Shown here piece after piece: positions 24,511 through 32,406 of a DNA stretch of 64,000 bases (position 1 is its first letter; each line of letters starts with the position of its first letter). The notes beneath the pieces were generated by a model, which saw nothing but the letters and a program-made list of their open reading frames with translations, searched no databases and was not told where the DNA came from. Source of the stretch: Baekduia alba (GTDB taxonomy: Bacteria; Actinomycetota; Thermoleophilia; Solirubrobacterales; Solirubrobacteraceae); assembly GCF_028416635.1 (NCBI RefSeq), contig NZ_CP114013.1, positions 5,146,001-5,210,000 on the forward strand, read 5' to 3'. A program made the translations under genes and the position numbers.

Positions 24511-26124
24511 CTACGTGGTCGGCGGCAACAGCTTGCCGGGGTTCAGCACCCCGGCCGGATCCAGCCGCGCCTTGACCGCGCGCAGGATCTCGACGCCGAG
24601 CTCGCCGTCCTCGGCGGCCAGCCACGGCGCGTGGTCGGCGCCGACGGCGTGGTGGTGCGTGAGCGTCGCGCCCGCCGCGGCCAGCGCGTCCATGACCGCC
24701 GCCTTGGCGCGCGACCACTGGCCGACGGGATCGTCGCCGTCGCGGCGCGCGAGCACCGTGAAGTACAGCGACGCGCCCGCGGCGTAGAGGTGCGAGACGT
24801 GACAGGCGACGACCGGCGTCGCGCCGTCGAGCGCCGCGCGCAGGACGTCGCCGACGTGGTCGTGCAAGGCCACCAGGTCGCGCCATGACGTCGCGGTCTC
24901 CAGCGTCTCGATCAGCAGGCCGGCGCCGAGCAGCTCGTCGCGCAGGCGCGGCGCGCGGAAGCGCCCGTGCTCCCACGACGCCGCGGCCTCGGCGCCCAGC
25001 GGGTCGGCGCCCGCGGCCCGGAGGATCACGGTCGCCGCCTCGGCACGCCGCGCGACGTCGTCGGCGTAGCCCTCCCAGCCCACGAGCAGCAGGCACCCGC
25101 CCGCCTCGTCGGCCGGACCGCCGCCGGTGGCGACGCCCAGCGCCGTCTCGGCCTCGTCGCTCAGCCGCGCCAGGTCCGGCTTGGGCCCGCGCTGGGCGAG
25201 CGTGCGCAACACCGCGACGCCCGCCGCCAGGTCGGCCACGCGCCAGCCCTCGTGCCGGCGCACCTCCGGGATCGGCCGGACGCGGACGGTGACCTCGGTC
25301 ACGACGCCGAACGCGCCCTCCGAGCCCAGGATCAGCTGCTTGAGGTCGGGCCCGGCGGCGCTCCCGGGCGCGCGCCCGAGGTCGAGGTCGCCGCTCGGCG
25401 TGGCAACACGTACATGTTCGACCAAGGCGTCGAACCGGCCCCAGCCGGTCGACAGCTGCCCGGAGGAGCGCGTCGCGGCGTAGCCGCCGATCGTCGCGCG
25501 CTCGAAGGACTGCGGGACGTGGCCGAGCGTGAACCCGTGCTCGGCCAGCAGCGCCTCGGCGCGCGGGCCGGTCACGCCGGCCTGGAGCGTCGCGGTCCAG
25601 GAGACGTCGTCCACCGAGACGAGCGAGCCGAGCCGCCGCAGGTCCAGCGCGATGACCGCGTCGAACGCGCCGCGGCGCGGAGCGACCCCGCCCACGACGC
25701 TCGTCCCGCCGCCGAACGGCACGACGGCCACGCCGTGCGCGGCGCACGCGCGCAGCACGGCGCCGACCTCGTCGTGGTCGGCGGGCGCGACGACCGCGTC
25801 CGGCGCCGCCGGCGGCGCGGCGGAGCGCCGGATCAGGTCCAGGTAGGACATGCCGTTGGCGTGCGCGGCGCGCGCCGCCTCTTGTTCATCAACCTGCTCG
25901 GCCGCGCCCCCGACCGCCGCGACCAGGGCGGCCCGCGCCGCGGGGTCGAGCGCGCTCGGCCCTACCTCCAGCGCCACCGCCGCGGGCGATCCGGCCCCCA
26001 GCTCCGCCTCGCCGATCGCGAAGGCCTGCGCGAGCAGCGCGCGCAGGTCGTCGCCGATCAGCGGGTCGGCGTCAGGTGCGGCCCAGCGGGCGGCGGGATC
26101 GAAATCACCAAGAAGATGGCTCAT
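24511..26124 (-). CDS. Alkylglycerone-phosphate-synthase-like FAD-linked oxidase
   Basis: A 537-residue flavoprotein of the VAO/PCMH family. The FAD domain has VVPFGGGTSVVGG and SFERATIGGYAATRSSGQ, the latter closely following the AGPS motif, and the C-terminal half has the catalytic-type triple histidine LTHHHAVGAD and LDPAGVLNPGKL. AGPS exchanges the acyl chain of acyl-DHAP for a fatty alcohol to make ether lipids; bacterial homologues are mostly uncharacterised and may be D-2-hydroxyacid oxidases. It is divergent from a second glpD and its tetR, an order also seen in Mycobacterium tuberculosis (Rv2249c-Rv2251), which ties it to glycerol-phosphate or ether-lipid metabolism. Confidence 0.85.
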   Translation of the reverse strand: MSHLLGDFDPAARWAAPDADPLIGDDLRALLAQAFAIGEAELGAGSPAAVALEVGPSALDPAARAALVAAVGGAAEQVDEQEAARAAHANGMSYLDLIRRSAAPPAAPDAVVAPADHDEVGAVLRACAAHGVAVVPFGGGTSVVGGVAPRRGAFDAVIALDLRRLGSLVSVDDVSWTATLQAGVTGPRAEALLAEHGFTLGHVPQSFERATIGGYAATRSSGQLSTGWGRFDALVEHVRVATPSGDLDLGRAPGSAAGPDLKQLILGSEGAFGVVTEVTVRVRPIPEVRRHEGWRVADLAAGVAVLRTLAQRGPKPDLARLSDEAETALGVATGGGPADEAGGCLLLVGWEGYADDVARRAEAATVILRAAGADPLGAEAAASWEHGRFRAPRLRDELLGAGLLIETLETATSWRDLVALHDHVGDVLRAALDGATPVVACHVSHLYAAGASLYFTVLARRDGDDPVGQWSRAKAAVMDALAAAGATLTHHHAVGADHAPWLAAEDGELGVEILRAVKARLDPAGVLNPGKLLPPTT

Positions 26125-26155
26125 GGGCTGAGACGATGTTACATTCTCTGACTAG
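26125..26155. promoter_or_regulatory. Overlapping divergent promoters, 31 bp
   Basis: The whole gap between two divergent ATGs is 31 bp. TACATT (26140-26145) points to glpD and TAACAT (26141-26136, minus strand) points to the flavoprotein gene, so the two -10 hexamers share bases and only one polymerase can bind at a time. Leaders would be 3-4 nt. A regulator, possibly the TetR at 27706, could switch both. Confidence 0.45.
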
Positions 26156-27709
26156 ATGTCACACCACGCCCTCAACGCCGCCCGCCGCGAGGCCGACCTC
26201 GAAGCCCTCCAGGCCGACCCGCGCCCCCTCGACGTCCTCGTGATCGGCGGCGGCGTGACCGGCGCCGGCGTCGCCCTCGACGCCGCGTCGCGCGGGCTGC
26301 GCACCGCGCTCGTGGAGCGCCGCGACCTCGCCTGGGGCACGAGCCGCTGGTCGAGCAAGCTCGTCCACGGCGGCCTGCGGTACCTCGCCCAAGGCGCGTT
26401 CGGCATCGCCATGGAGTCGGCGCGCGAGCGCCACGTCCTGCTCACCAGGACCGCGCCGCACCTCGTCCACCCGATCGTCCAGGCGGTCCCGTTCACGCCG
26501 CAGGTCAGCGCCAAGGCCGAGCGCGAGCTGCGCGGCGGCCTCGCGCTCGGCGACGGCCTGCGCCGCGCCGCCGGCACGTCGGCGCGCGAGCTCCCGCGCG
26601 CCCGGCGCGCGAGCGCGGACGAGCTCCTGCGCATCGCCCCCGGCGTGGACCGCGCCGGGCTGCGCGGCGCGCTGATCTCCCACGACGCCCAGCTCGAGGA
26701 CGACGCGCGCCTCGTCGTCGGCCTCGCGCGCACCGCCGCCGCCCACGGCGCGAGCATCCTGACCCGCGTCGCCGCGACGCAGGTCGCGGGCGACGGCGCG
26801 CAACTACGCGACGAGCTCAGCGGCGCGACCTTCGACGTCCGGGCCCGCGCGGTGATCAACGCGACCGGCGTCTGGGCCGGCGAGCTGATCGACGACATCA
26901 GGCTGCGCCCGTCGCGCGGCACCCACCTCGTCGTGCCGCTGGACCGCCTCGGCGGCCTCGCCGGCCAGCTCACCGTCCCCGTCCCGGGCGAGCGCAACCG
27001 CTGGGTCTTCGCGATCGCTCAGCGCACCGGCGTGGCGTACGTCGGCCTCACCGACGAGCCCGCGCCCGGGCCGATCCCCGACGTCCCGGCCGCGCCCGAG
27101 GCCGACGTCGACTTCCTGCTCGCCACGCTCAACGCCACGCTGGCGCGACCGCTCACGCGCGACGACGTCGTCGGCACCTACGCCGGGCTGCGCCCGCTGG
27201 TCGAGAGCAGTGAGGCCAAGACCGCCGACCTCTCGCGCAAGCACGCCGTGATCCGCTCCGGCGGCGGGCTGGTCAGCGTCGTCGGCGGCAAGCTGACGAC
27301 CTACCGGCAGATGGCGCAGGACGCCGTCGACGCCGCGGTCGACGCCGGCGGGCTGGCCGGAGCCGCGGGTGCCTGCCGGACCAAGGACCTCCCGCTCGTC
27401 GGCGCCGCGCCTCGCGACGCGCTGGCCGCCGTCGCCGCGCCGCGGCGCCTCGTCGACCGTCACGGCACGCTGGCCCCGGACGTCCTCGCGCTCGCCGGCG
27501 GCGATCCCGACCTGCTCGCGCCGATGCTCCCCGGCCTCGACGTCCTGGCGGTCGAAGCGCTCTACGCCGTCGAGTGCGAAGGCGCGTTGGACGCCGACGA
27601 CGTCCTGGACCGCCGCACCCGCATCGGCCTCGTGGACGCGGCGCGCGTCCAGGCTCGTCCAGTCGTGGACGCGTTGCTGGCGAGAAGTGGTCAAGCTTCC
27701 GCAGCGTGA
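26156..27709 (+). CDS. Second glycerol-3-phosphate dehydrogenase (GlpD1-like)
   Basis: A 517-residue FAD enzyme, shorter than the GlpD at 2765 and clearly divergent from it. It has VLVIGGGVTGAGVALDAASRG, TSRWSSKLVHGGLRYL, INATGVWAGELIDD, GLTDEPAPGPIP (in place of the GTTDTD seen in the other copy) and YAGLRPLVESSEAK, then the C-terminal DAO domain. It keeps the FAD fold but differs in the substrate loop, so it could accept glycerol-3-phosphate or a relative. The start is ATG 26156, 31 bp from the divergent AGPS-like gene. Its stop overlaps the GTG of a tetR gene (GTGA). Confidence 0.87.
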   Translation: MSHHALNAARREADLEALQADPRPLDVLVIGGGVTGAGVALDAASRGLRTALVERRDLAWGTSRWSSKLVHGGLRYLAQGAFGIAMESARERHVLLTRTAPHLVHPIVQAVPFTPQVSAKAERELRGGLALGDGLRRAAGTSARELPRARRASADELLRIAPGVDRAGLRGALISHDAQLEDDARLVVGLARTAAAHGASILTRVAATQVAGDGAQLRDELSGATFDVRARAVINATGVWAGELIDDIRLRPSRGTHLVVPLDRLGGLAGQLTVPVPGERNRWVFAIAQRTGVAYVGLTDEPAPGPIPDVPAAPEADVDFLLATLNATLARPLTRDDVVGTYAGLRPLVESSEAKTADLSRKHAVIRSGGGLVSVVGGKLTTYRQMAQDAVDAAVDAGGLAGAAGACRTKDLPLVGAAPRDALAAVAAPRRLVDRHGTLAPDVLALAGGDPDLLAPMLPGLDVLAVEALYAVECEGALDADDVLDRRTRIGLVDAARVQARPVVDALLARSGQASAA

Positions 27710-28272
27710 CCGACGCCACGACCGAGGCCATCCTCGACGCGACCCGCGCCTCCGTCCTGGACTTCGGGATCCGGCGCACCACGCTCACCGACGTCGCCCG
27801 CCGCGCGAGCGTGAGCCGCATGACCGTCTACCGGCGCTACCCCGACGTCGACGCCGTCCTGCGCGACCTGATGACGCGCGAGTTCGGCGCAGCGATGGCG
27901 GAGGTCGCCCAGGACCTCAGCGGCAGCAACGGCCGCGAGCGCGTCAGCGGCCACATCATGGCGTCGGTCGAGGCGTTCCGGTCCAGCCCGTTGATGTCCA
28001 AGATCATCGAGGCCGAGCCCGAGCTGCTGCTGCCCTACGTGCTGGGCCGGATGGGCGAGACGCAGCGCGCCGCGGTCGGCCTGCTCACGCAGGAGATCGC
28101 CGACGGCCAGGCCGACGGCTCGATCCGCCCCGGCGACGTGCGCGTCATGGCCCAGGCGCTCCTGCTCGTGACGCAGTCCTTCATCCTGTCGGGCTCGATC
28201 GCCGAGGACGTCCCGCCGACCGCGCTGCACGACGAGCTCTCGCGGCTGATCGTGGCGGTCTTGACGCCGTAG
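27706..28272 (+). CDS. TetR-family regulator coupled to glpD
   Basis: A 188-residue regulator. It starts at GTG 27706, which shares four bases with the glpD stop, so the two are translationally coupled. The HTH is LDFGIRRTTLTDVARRASVS, then RMTVYRRYPDVDAVL. The C-terminal ligand domain is TetR_C-like with a hydrophobic core (EAEPELLLPYVLGR). Gene order flavoprotein / glpD / tetR resembles M. tuberculosis Rv2251 / Rv2249c / Rv2250c. Likely target: the overlapping promoters at 26125-26155. Confidence 0.9.
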   Translation: MTDATTEAILDATRASVLDFGIRRTTLTDVARRASVSRMTVYRRYPDVDAVLRDLMTREFGAAMAEVAQDLSGSNGRERVSGHIMASVEAFRSSPLMSKIIEAEPELLLPYVLGRMGETQRAAVGLLTQEIADGQADGSIRPGDVRVMAQALLLVTQSFILSGSIAEDVPPTALHDELSRLIVAVLTP

Positions 28273-28293
28273 GGGCGGGACACCGGGTCAGGC

Positions 28294-29256
28294 TCAGGCG
28301 ATCGCCTTCAGGAACGTGATCGCCAGGACGAGCAGGACGAGGACCGCGAGGATCGCCGCGGTGCGCGCCGCCCAGTCGGCGTGCGAGGACTCGGTGCCGT
28401 GCTCGCGCGCGACGCGGACCGGCGGGGCAGCGACGCCGGCGGGCTCGGCCAGCGCGCGGTCGCGCTCCTCCTCGGCGGCGCCGAGCGCGTCGCGCAGCGT
28501 GTCGACGCGCTCCTGCCCCCGGAGGCGCTCGCGCTCCGCGGCGCGCTCCTCGGCGTCACTCAGCTCGCGGCGCGCGGCGTCGCGCTCCTGGAGCGCCTGC
28601 TCGCGGCGGCGCGCCGGGCCGTCGGCGATCTGGTCGCGCTCGCGCAGCTCGCGCCGCAGGGCGTCGCGTTCTTGAAGGACGTGGTCGCGCTCGGCGAGCG
28701 CGGCGTCGCGGACGGCCACGGCCGCGTCGCGGGCGGCCAGCGCCTCGTCGCGCTGGCGCAGCTCGCCTCGGACCGCCTCGCGGTCGGGCTTGGGCGGCGG
28801 CGGGGCCGCGCGGCGCGCCTCCGCGGCCTCCTCGCGCTCGCGGCGCAGGAACGCGACCTCGGCCTCGAGGCGCCGCGCGCGCTCGGTCGCGTCGGTCAGC
28901 TCGGCGCGCAGCGCGTCGACCGGGTCGCGGTCGACCGCGACGGCGTCGGCCGTCCGGACCAGCGGCACCACGATGCTCGGCGCGACGGCCAGCTCGGTGC
29001 GCGCCACGTCGGGCTCGTCGCCGTCCTTCCACGGGAACGCGGCGACCCACGGCTCGCCCTCCTGCGCCGGCCACGGCTTGTGCTCGAGGTCGGCGAGCAG
29101 CGTCTTCTCGCCGCCGGTCGCGCGGTCGTGGACGACCAGCGCCGGCCGGACGAAGCGGACCCCGCGAACGCCCGACCACGTCCCCTCGACCTCCAGGCGC
29201 GCGCCGTCGACCGCCTCGAAGCGGGTCAGCGCGAAGTCCACGGTGGCGCCATCCAT
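28294..29256 (-). CDS. Coiled-coil protein with C-terminal membrane anchor
   Basis: A 320-residue protein. The first 115 residues form a beta-rich domain (FEAVDGARLEVEGTWSGVRG, RPALVVHDRATGGEKTLLAD). Residues 120-285 are a long Arg/Glu/Ala coiled coil with heptad-like repeats (RDAAVAVRDAALAERDHVLQ). A single membrane helix ends the protein (TAAILAVLVLLVLAITFLKA), so it is tail-anchored with the bulk in the cytosol. ATG 29256 is preferred to the GTG at 29274. It may tether or scaffold something at the membrane; no family recognised. Confidence 0.78.
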   Translation of the reverse strand: MDGATVDFALTRFEAVDGARLEVEGTWSGVRGVRFVRPALVVHDRATGGEKTLLADLEHKPWPAQEGEPWVAAFPWKDGDEPDVARTELAVAPSIVVPLVRTADAVAVDRDPVDALRAELTDATERARRLEAEVAFLRREREEAAEARRAAPPPPKPDREAVRGELRQRDEALAARDAAVAVRDAALAERDHVLQERDALRRELRERDQIADGPARRREQALQERDAARRELSDAEERAAERERLRGQERVDTLRDALGAAEEERDRALAEPAGVAAPPVRVAREHGTESSHADWAARTAAILAVLVLLVLAITFLKAIA

Positions 29257-29287
29257 GGCGGCGGGTATGCCCACCGACGCGCTCCGG

Positions 29288-29953
29288 CTACCGCCCAGGC
29301 GGGCGCAGGCCCTGCGACATGACGCGATCCAGCTCGTCGTCGGTCAGCGCGCGGGGCGCCAGCGGCGTGCGCGCGGCGTCGGCGCGCAGTCCGTCGAGGA
29401 TCAGCGCGAGATACCGGCGCCAGACGTCGGGCGCGAGGTCGCCGGCGTACTCGATGACCGCGGTGAGCATCAGCTGGATCACCGGCGTGTCGGTGACGTC
29501 GAAGTCCGGGCGCAGCTGGCCGTCGGCCTTGGCGCGCGCGACGAGCCCGCCGACCAGCGGCTTGATCCGGTCGCGTGCGGAGGCGACGCGCTGCTGGCCG
29601 TGGGCGTTGGAGAACACGATCTCCTTCAGCGCGCGGTCGTGGCCGTGCAGGCTGACGGCCTGGTCGAAGAAGCAGGTCAGGGCGGCCCACGAGTCGGCCA
29701 TCTCGCCGCACTCGCGGGCGATCGCGACGACGGCGTCGATGCGCTCCTCGAACAGCGCGTCGATCAGCGTCTCCTTGTCGGGGAAGCGGCGGTAGACGGT
29801 CCCGACCCCGACGCCCGCGCGCTCGGCGACGGCGTCGAGCGTCGCGCCCAGGCCGACCTCGGCGAACAGCTCGCCGGCCGCCGCCAGGATGCGCTGGCGG
29901 TTGCGCTCCGCGTCCTTGCGCAGCGGGCGATCCGGCGGGTGTGTGCTCACCAT
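29288..29953 (-). CDS. TetR-family repressor of the divergent MFS exporter
   Basis: A 221-residue TetR protein (MVSTHPPDRPLRKDAERNRQ, HTH GATLDAVAERAGVGVGTVYR, RFPDKETLIDALFEERID). The start ATG 29953 has TACGCT (29967-29962, minus) 8 nt upstream, the leaderless layout. The C-terminal domain is of the type found with MDR exporters. It is divergent from a DHA2 MFS gene, and two related dyads (29976-29990 and 30018-30032) lie between, so it probably represses itself and the exporter until a drug or metabolite binds. Confidence 0.91.
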   Translation of the reverse strand: MVSTHPPDRPLRKDAERNRQRILAAAGELFAEVGLGATLDAVAERAGVGVGTVYRRFPDKETLIDALFEERIDAVVAIARECGEMADSWAALTCFFDQAVSLHGHDRALKEIVFSNAHGQQRVASARDRIKPLVGGLVARAKADGQLRPDFDVTDTPVIQLMLTAVIEYAGDLAPDVWRRYLALILDGLRADAARTPLAPRALTDDELDRVMSQGLRPPGR

Positions 29954-29975
29954 CACGGACGAGCGTACCAAAAGC

Positions 29976-30032
29976 GGAGGAGATAGCTCCATTTGTGTGC
30001 TAGGCTGTCGATAGAACGGAGGAGACTCCTCC
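29976..30032. promoter_or_regulatory. Twin TetR operators between tetR and MFS exporter
   Basis: Two 15-bp sites, GGAGGAGATAGCTCC (29976-29990) and GGAGGAGACTCCTCC (30018-30032), agree at 12 positions; the second is a perfect dyad around a central A. They are 42 bp apart, four helical turns, so dimers would bind the same face. The first sits just upstream of the tetR -10; the second lies just after a possible exporter -10 (TAGGCT, 30001-30006). Confidence 0.65.
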
Positions 30033-30067
30033 ACTTCCTCTTCATCCGACCCCTCTCCCCATCTGCC

Positions 30068-31537
30068 ATGACTCCCACCGAACACCACGACGCCCACCAC
30101 TCGCGGCGTTGGCTGATCCTCGCGGTCCTCGGGCTCGCCCAGCTGATGGTCGTGCTCGACGCGACGATCGTGAACATCGCGCTACCCAGCGCCCAGAAGG
30201 ACCTCGGCTTCTCCGACGAGAGCCGTCAGTGGATCGTCACCGCCTACGCGCTCGCGTTCGGCTCGCTCCTGCTCCTCGGCGGCCGCATCGGCGACCTCTT
30301 CGGCCGCAAGTGGGTCTTCATCGCCGGCCTCGCCGGCTTCGCCGTCGCGTCCGCGGCCGGCGGCGCCGCGCAGTCCTTCGGGATGCTCGTCGCGGCCCGC
30401 GCCGCGCAGGGCGTCTTCGGCGCGATGCTCGCCCCGGCCGCGCTGTCGCTGCTGACCACGACGTTCACCGACCCCGCCGAGCGCAACAAGGCCTTCGGCA
30501 TCTTCGGCGCGATCGCCGGCTCCGGCGCCGCCGCCGGCCTGCTCCTCGGCGGCGTGCTCACCGAGTACCTCTCCTGGCGCTGGTGCCTCTACGTGAACCT
30601 CGCGTTCGCCGGCGTCGCCGTGTTCGGCGCGTTCACGCTGCTGACCAACATCGCCCAGGCCAACAAGCCGCGCCTGGACATCCCCGGCACGGTGACCGCC
30701 TCGGCCGGCCTGTTCTCGTTGGTGTACGGCTTCTCGCACGCGTCGCAGACGTCGTGGACCAACCCCACCACGCTCGGCTTCCTCGTCGCCGGCGTCGTCC
30801 TGCTCGCGGCCTTCGTCCTCATCCAGCAGCGCGTCGCCCACCCGCTGCTGCCGCTCCGCGTGGTCCTGGACCGCGACCGCGGCGGCGCGTACCTCGCGAT
30901 GGGCCTGTCGGCGATCTCGATGTTCGGCGTCTTCCTGTTCCTGACCTACTACCTGCAGCAGAACCTCGGCTTCTCGCCGATCAAGACCGGCCTGGCCTTC
31001 CTGCCGATGACGTTCGCCATCATGTTCTCGGCGACGACGTCGCAGACCCAGCTGATGCCGCGCACCGGCGCCCGGCCGCTGATCGGGACGGGCCTCGCGC
31101 TCGGCGCGATCGGCATGCTGTACCTGACCGGGATCGGCGTGGACTCGTCCTACGCGTCGCACGTGCTGCCGGGCCTGCTCGTCATGGGATTGGGCCTCGG
31201 CCTGGTCTTCGCGCCGGCGATGTCGAGCGCCACGCTCGGCGTCGACCCCAGCGACGCGGGCGTCGCCTCGGCGACGGTCAACACGATGCAGCAGATCGGC
31301 GGCTCGATCGGCACGGCGCTGCTGTCGACGCTGGCCGCGTCGGCCACGACCGCCGCGCTGGACACCGGCGGGGCGCCGACCAAGGCCGTCGTCGCGCAGG
31401 CCGCGGTCCACGGCTACACCACCGCGTTCTACTGGTCGGCCGCGATCTTCGCGGTGGCCGCCGTCCTCTGCACGGCCCTGCTGCGCTCCGGCGCGCGCGC
31501 GCCGTCGACGGTCGGCGAGCCGGTCTTCGCGCACTAG
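30068..31537 (+). CDS. DHA2-family MFS drug exporter (14 helices)
   Basis: A 489-residue transporter of the EmrB/QacA type. Signature motifs: LDATIVNIALPS (motif D1 of DHA2), QWIVTAYALAFGSLLLLGGR, GDLFGRKWVF, RAAQGVFGAMLAPAALSLLT (motif C region) and SATVNTMQQIGGSIGTALLS. The order gives 14 membrane segments. Substrates are typically lipophilic cations or toxins; the paired TetR at 29288 likely controls it. ATG 30068. Confidence 0.92.
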   Translation: MTPTEHHDAHHSRRWLILAVLGLAQLMVVLDATIVNIALPSAQKDLGFSDESRQWIVTAYALAFGSLLLLGGRIGDLFGRKWVFIAGLAGFAVASAAGGAAQSFGMLVAARAAQGVFGAMLAPAALSLLTTTFTDPAERNKAFGIFGAIAGSGAAAGLLLGGVLTEYLSWRWCLYVNLAFAGVAVFGAFTLLTNIAQANKPRLDIPGTVTASAGLFSLVYGFSHASQTSWTNPTTLGFLVAGVVLLAAFVLIQQRVAHPLLPLRVVLDRDRGGAYLAMGLSAISMFGVFLFLTYYLQQNLGFSPIKTGLAFLPMTFAIMFSATTSQTQLMPRTGARPLIGTGLALGAIGMLYLTGIGVDSSYASHVLPGLLVMGLGLGLVFAPAMSSATLGVDPSDAGVASATVNTMQQIGGSIGTALLSTLAASATTAALDTGGAPTKAVVAQAAVHGYTTAFYWSAAIFAVAAVLCTALLRSGARAPSTVGEPVFAH

Positions 31538-31592
31538 CCATCTGGCTCGCGCACCAAGCCCGGATCGGGAGAGGGTCCGAGGAAAGGCAGAC

Positions 31593-31621
31593 GGCGGTCG
31601 GCGAGGTGTTCGCCGACCGCC
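31593..31621. terminator. Bidirectional terminator hairpin
   Basis: A perfect 12-bp stem (GGCGGTCGGCGA / TCGCCGACCGCC) with a 5-nt loop lies between the stops of convergent genes (31537 and 31651). An outer pair (GCAGAC at 31588-31593 and GTCTGC at 31627-31632) can extend the stem with a bulge. Confidence 0.75.
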
Positions 31622-31650
31622 TTGCCGTCTGCGCTCCAGGCGCTCCCGCC

Positions 31651-32322
31651 TCAGTGCTGCAGCAGCGCGCGGGCCGAGCGGGCCGTCGCGTCCGCCAGGG
31701 CGCGGCAGATGAAGATCGCCACCGGGATCAGGACCAGGCCCGCGGCCACCCGCGCGGCCTGCGGGCCGGCGGCGTGCGAGCTCAGGAACTGCAGCGCGTC
31801 GTTGTTGGTGTCGCTGTCGTCGGGCACCGCCCAGTACCAGAGCGGCTGGGTGATGAAGCCCACGGCGGAGGACCAGAGCGTCACCGCGACGCTGAACCCG
31901 AACGTGCCCAGCGGCAGGAGGATCAGGCCCCAGACGGTGTCGCGCCAGGCGCCGACGTCGGTGGCCGAGGCCGTGAAGCGCGACCAGAGGCCGCCGCGCC
32001 ACAGACGATCGGTCCGCCGCACGGCGCCGTCGGCGAGCACCCAGCCCGCACGCCGGCGCTCGACGTCGCCCATCGCGCGGGCGGCGATCAGGGTCGCGAG
32101 CAGGACCGGGATGCCGAGCAGCGTGACGGCGAGGCCGGCCGCGGTCGCCAGGCCGGTGACGAGGACGCTGAACGTCACGACGCCGGCGGGGAGCCCGGCG
32201 ACGAGGTACAGCGCGTCGCGGCCGATCGTCGCCGGCCGCGGGAGGGAGAGCGACGACGGGGAGGAGGAGGAGGAGGAGGAGGAGAGCGTGGTGGTCGGGG
32301 AGGTCGTGGACATGGCCATCAT
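31651..32322 (-). CDS. Membrane protein with sensor-like domain (PF13796 type)
   Basis: A 223-residue protein with four membrane helices. The stretch LYLVAGLPAGVVTFSVLVTG followed by LAVTLLGIPVLLATLIAARA and MGDVERRR matches the 'putative sensor' domain found at the N-terminus of some actinobacterial histidine kinases, here free-standing. The N-terminus is a Thr/Ser tract encoded by a GGA-type trinucleotide repeat (32260-32285 on the plus strand). A second possible start lies three codons in. Role unknown; it may be a stand-alone membrane sensor. Confidence 0.75.
   Translation of the reverse strand: MMAMSTTSPTTTLSSSSSSSSPSSLSLPRPATIGRDALYLVAGLPAGVVTFSVLVTGLATAAGLAVTLLGIPVLLATLIAARAMGDVERRRAGWVLADGAVRRTDRLWRGGLWSRFTASATDVGAWRDTVWGLILLPLGTFGFSVAVTLWSSAVGFITQPLWYWAVPDDSDTNNDALQFLSSHAAGPQAARVAAGLVLIPVAIFICRALADATARSARALLQH
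32260..32285. repeat. Trinucleotide repeat inside a coding region
   Basis: About eight uninterrupted copies of GGA (TCC on the coding strand) encode a run of serines at residues 14-21 of the membrane protein at 31651. Slipped-strand changes here would lengthen or shorten the Ser tract without breaking the frame. Confidence 0.7.
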
Positions 32323-32406
32323 CTTGCGCGCGCGGCGCCGCTGCGGCCAGCCGGCCGCCCCGCGGATCGGACCTCCGGAAAACCCTACGACGGCGCTCGA
32401 TGGGCG

